A DNA stretch of 64,000 nucleotides from positions 1,550,001 through 1,614,000 of the forward strand of contig NZ_CP009110.1 of NCBI RefSeq assembly GCF_000739085.1. Direction: 5' to 3'. The stretch comes from Amycolatopsis methanolica 239. GTDB lineage: Bacteria > Actinomycetota > Actinomycetes > Mycobacteriales > Pseudonocardiaceae. The notes beneath the pieces are model-generated. The model was not told the DNA's origin. It did not search any database and worked only from the letters and a program-made list of their open reading frames with translations. A program made the translations under genes and the position numbers. The first letter of the stretch is position 1; each line of letters begins with the position of its first letter. Positions 63,693 to 64,000 of this stretch are shown in pieces.

Positions 63693-64000
63693 ATGCTCAA
63701 GAGTTGGCGGCATGCGGCCGTCTGGTCGCACATCATCACGTCCGTCGGCTGGATGGCCGAGGCTCTCACGTTGTTCGTGCTCATGTTGATCGGCTCGGGC
63801 GGGGATCCCGCCCGCCGGGCGAGCGCGATGTCCATGGCCCACGCCATCGACCTGCACCTGCTCGCCCCGCTGGCCAACGCGTCCGCGTTCACCGGGTTCC
63901 TGCTCGCGGCGGCGACGCCGTGGGGTTTCTTCCGGCACTGGTGGGTGTTCGGCAAGTTCACGATCACCCTCGTGCAGTTCAACGTCGCCATCATCGTGCT
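63693..64000 (+). CDS. Multi-TM membrane protein, truncated by the window edge
   Basis: An ATG-initiated frame with at least 102 codons that runs off the right end. It begins MLKSWRHAAVWSHIITS and shows three hydrophobic segments separated by short loops, with GFFRHWWVFGKFTITLVQF near the edge. This pattern resembles small DUF2269-like integral membrane proteins. No function is assigned. The 167 bases between kdpE and this start hold no gene. Confidence 0.6.
   Translation, partial: MLKSWRHAAVWSHIITSVGWMAEALTLFVLMLIGSGGDPARRASAMSMAHAIDLHLLAPLANASAFTGFLLAAATPWGFFRHWWVFGKFTITLVQFNVAIIV

Overview
The window is high-GC actinobacterial chromosome. GTG and TTG starts are common, neighbouring genes often overlap as GTGA or ATGA, and the HU protein carries a long basic tail. 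Gene content and order follow the Mycobacterium tuberculosis segment I know as roughly Rv2924c to Rv2993c (gltX, IclR regulator, leuCD, hupB, mutT1, ppk1, fbiD, gpsA, ddl, DUF3515, thiL, ung, DAK protein, recG, pyc, rsmD, coaD, sepIVA, DUF177, rnc, mutM). Cell-envelope and secretion genes fit a Pseudonocardiaceae genome, most likely Amycolatopsis-like; the genus is inference. No phage, insertion sequence, rRNA or CRISPR array is visible.

Layout. 0-4.3 kb: FAD oxidoreductase, gltX, HAD phosphatase, tRNA-Gln(CTG) and tRNA-Glu(CTC) with a terminator. 4.3-9 kb: aac(2')-I-type acetyltransferase, lipoprotein sortase with a Thr/Ser-rich secreted partner, Rv1733c-like membrane protein, AlkB-like oxygenase. 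8.2-12 kb: NdgR/LtbR-type IclR regulator divergent from leuCD, then HU. 12.4-18.1 kb: mutT1-ppk1-fbiD on the minus strand, plsC-gpsA on the plus strand. 18.1-21.7 kb: accessory genes: cysteine dioxygenase behind a Cys-rich leader peptide, and a three-gene type VII secretion substrate locus whose last protein has eight 75-bp repeats. 21.7-25 kb: frameshifted AAA ATPase, and an FMN-binding protein divergent from a MocR/PdxR-type regulator. 25-34 kb: ddl, DUF3515, stand-alone RAM domain, thiL, GNAT, gamma-carbonic-anhydrase fold, ung, rpmB, DAK/FakA-like protein, recG. 34-43 kb: degenerate subtilase, pyruvate carboxylase, arginase-like, cyclopropane synthase-like, LLM flavin enzyme, sliding-clamp paralogue. 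43-52 kb: glutamate-type binding lipoprotein, HelD-type helicase, rsmD-coaD, secreted RNase, sepIVA, DUF177-rpmF-rnc, mutM, idi. 52-64 kb: alpha/beta hydrolase, GSP17M-like protein, asnB, a complete kdpFABCDE operon headed by an extra 27-residue membrane microprotein, and a partial membrane gene at the right edge.

Working relations seen in the sequence. kdpF to kdpE is one tightly packed transcription unit ending in its own sensor and response regulator. leuCD is probably controlled by the divergent IclR regulator through palindromes between them. gltX with adjacent tRNA-Gln and tRNA-Glu fits the actinobacterial route in which GluRS charges both tRNAs and an amidotransferase finishes Gln-tRNA.

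Most interesting items: the poly-cysteine leader ORF before cysteine dioxygenase; the type VII substrate locus with its repeat protein; a secreted subtilase lacking its catalytic His and oxyanion Asn; a sortase with no Arg after its Cys; and a long-palindrome intergenic element in two copies about 12 kb apart.
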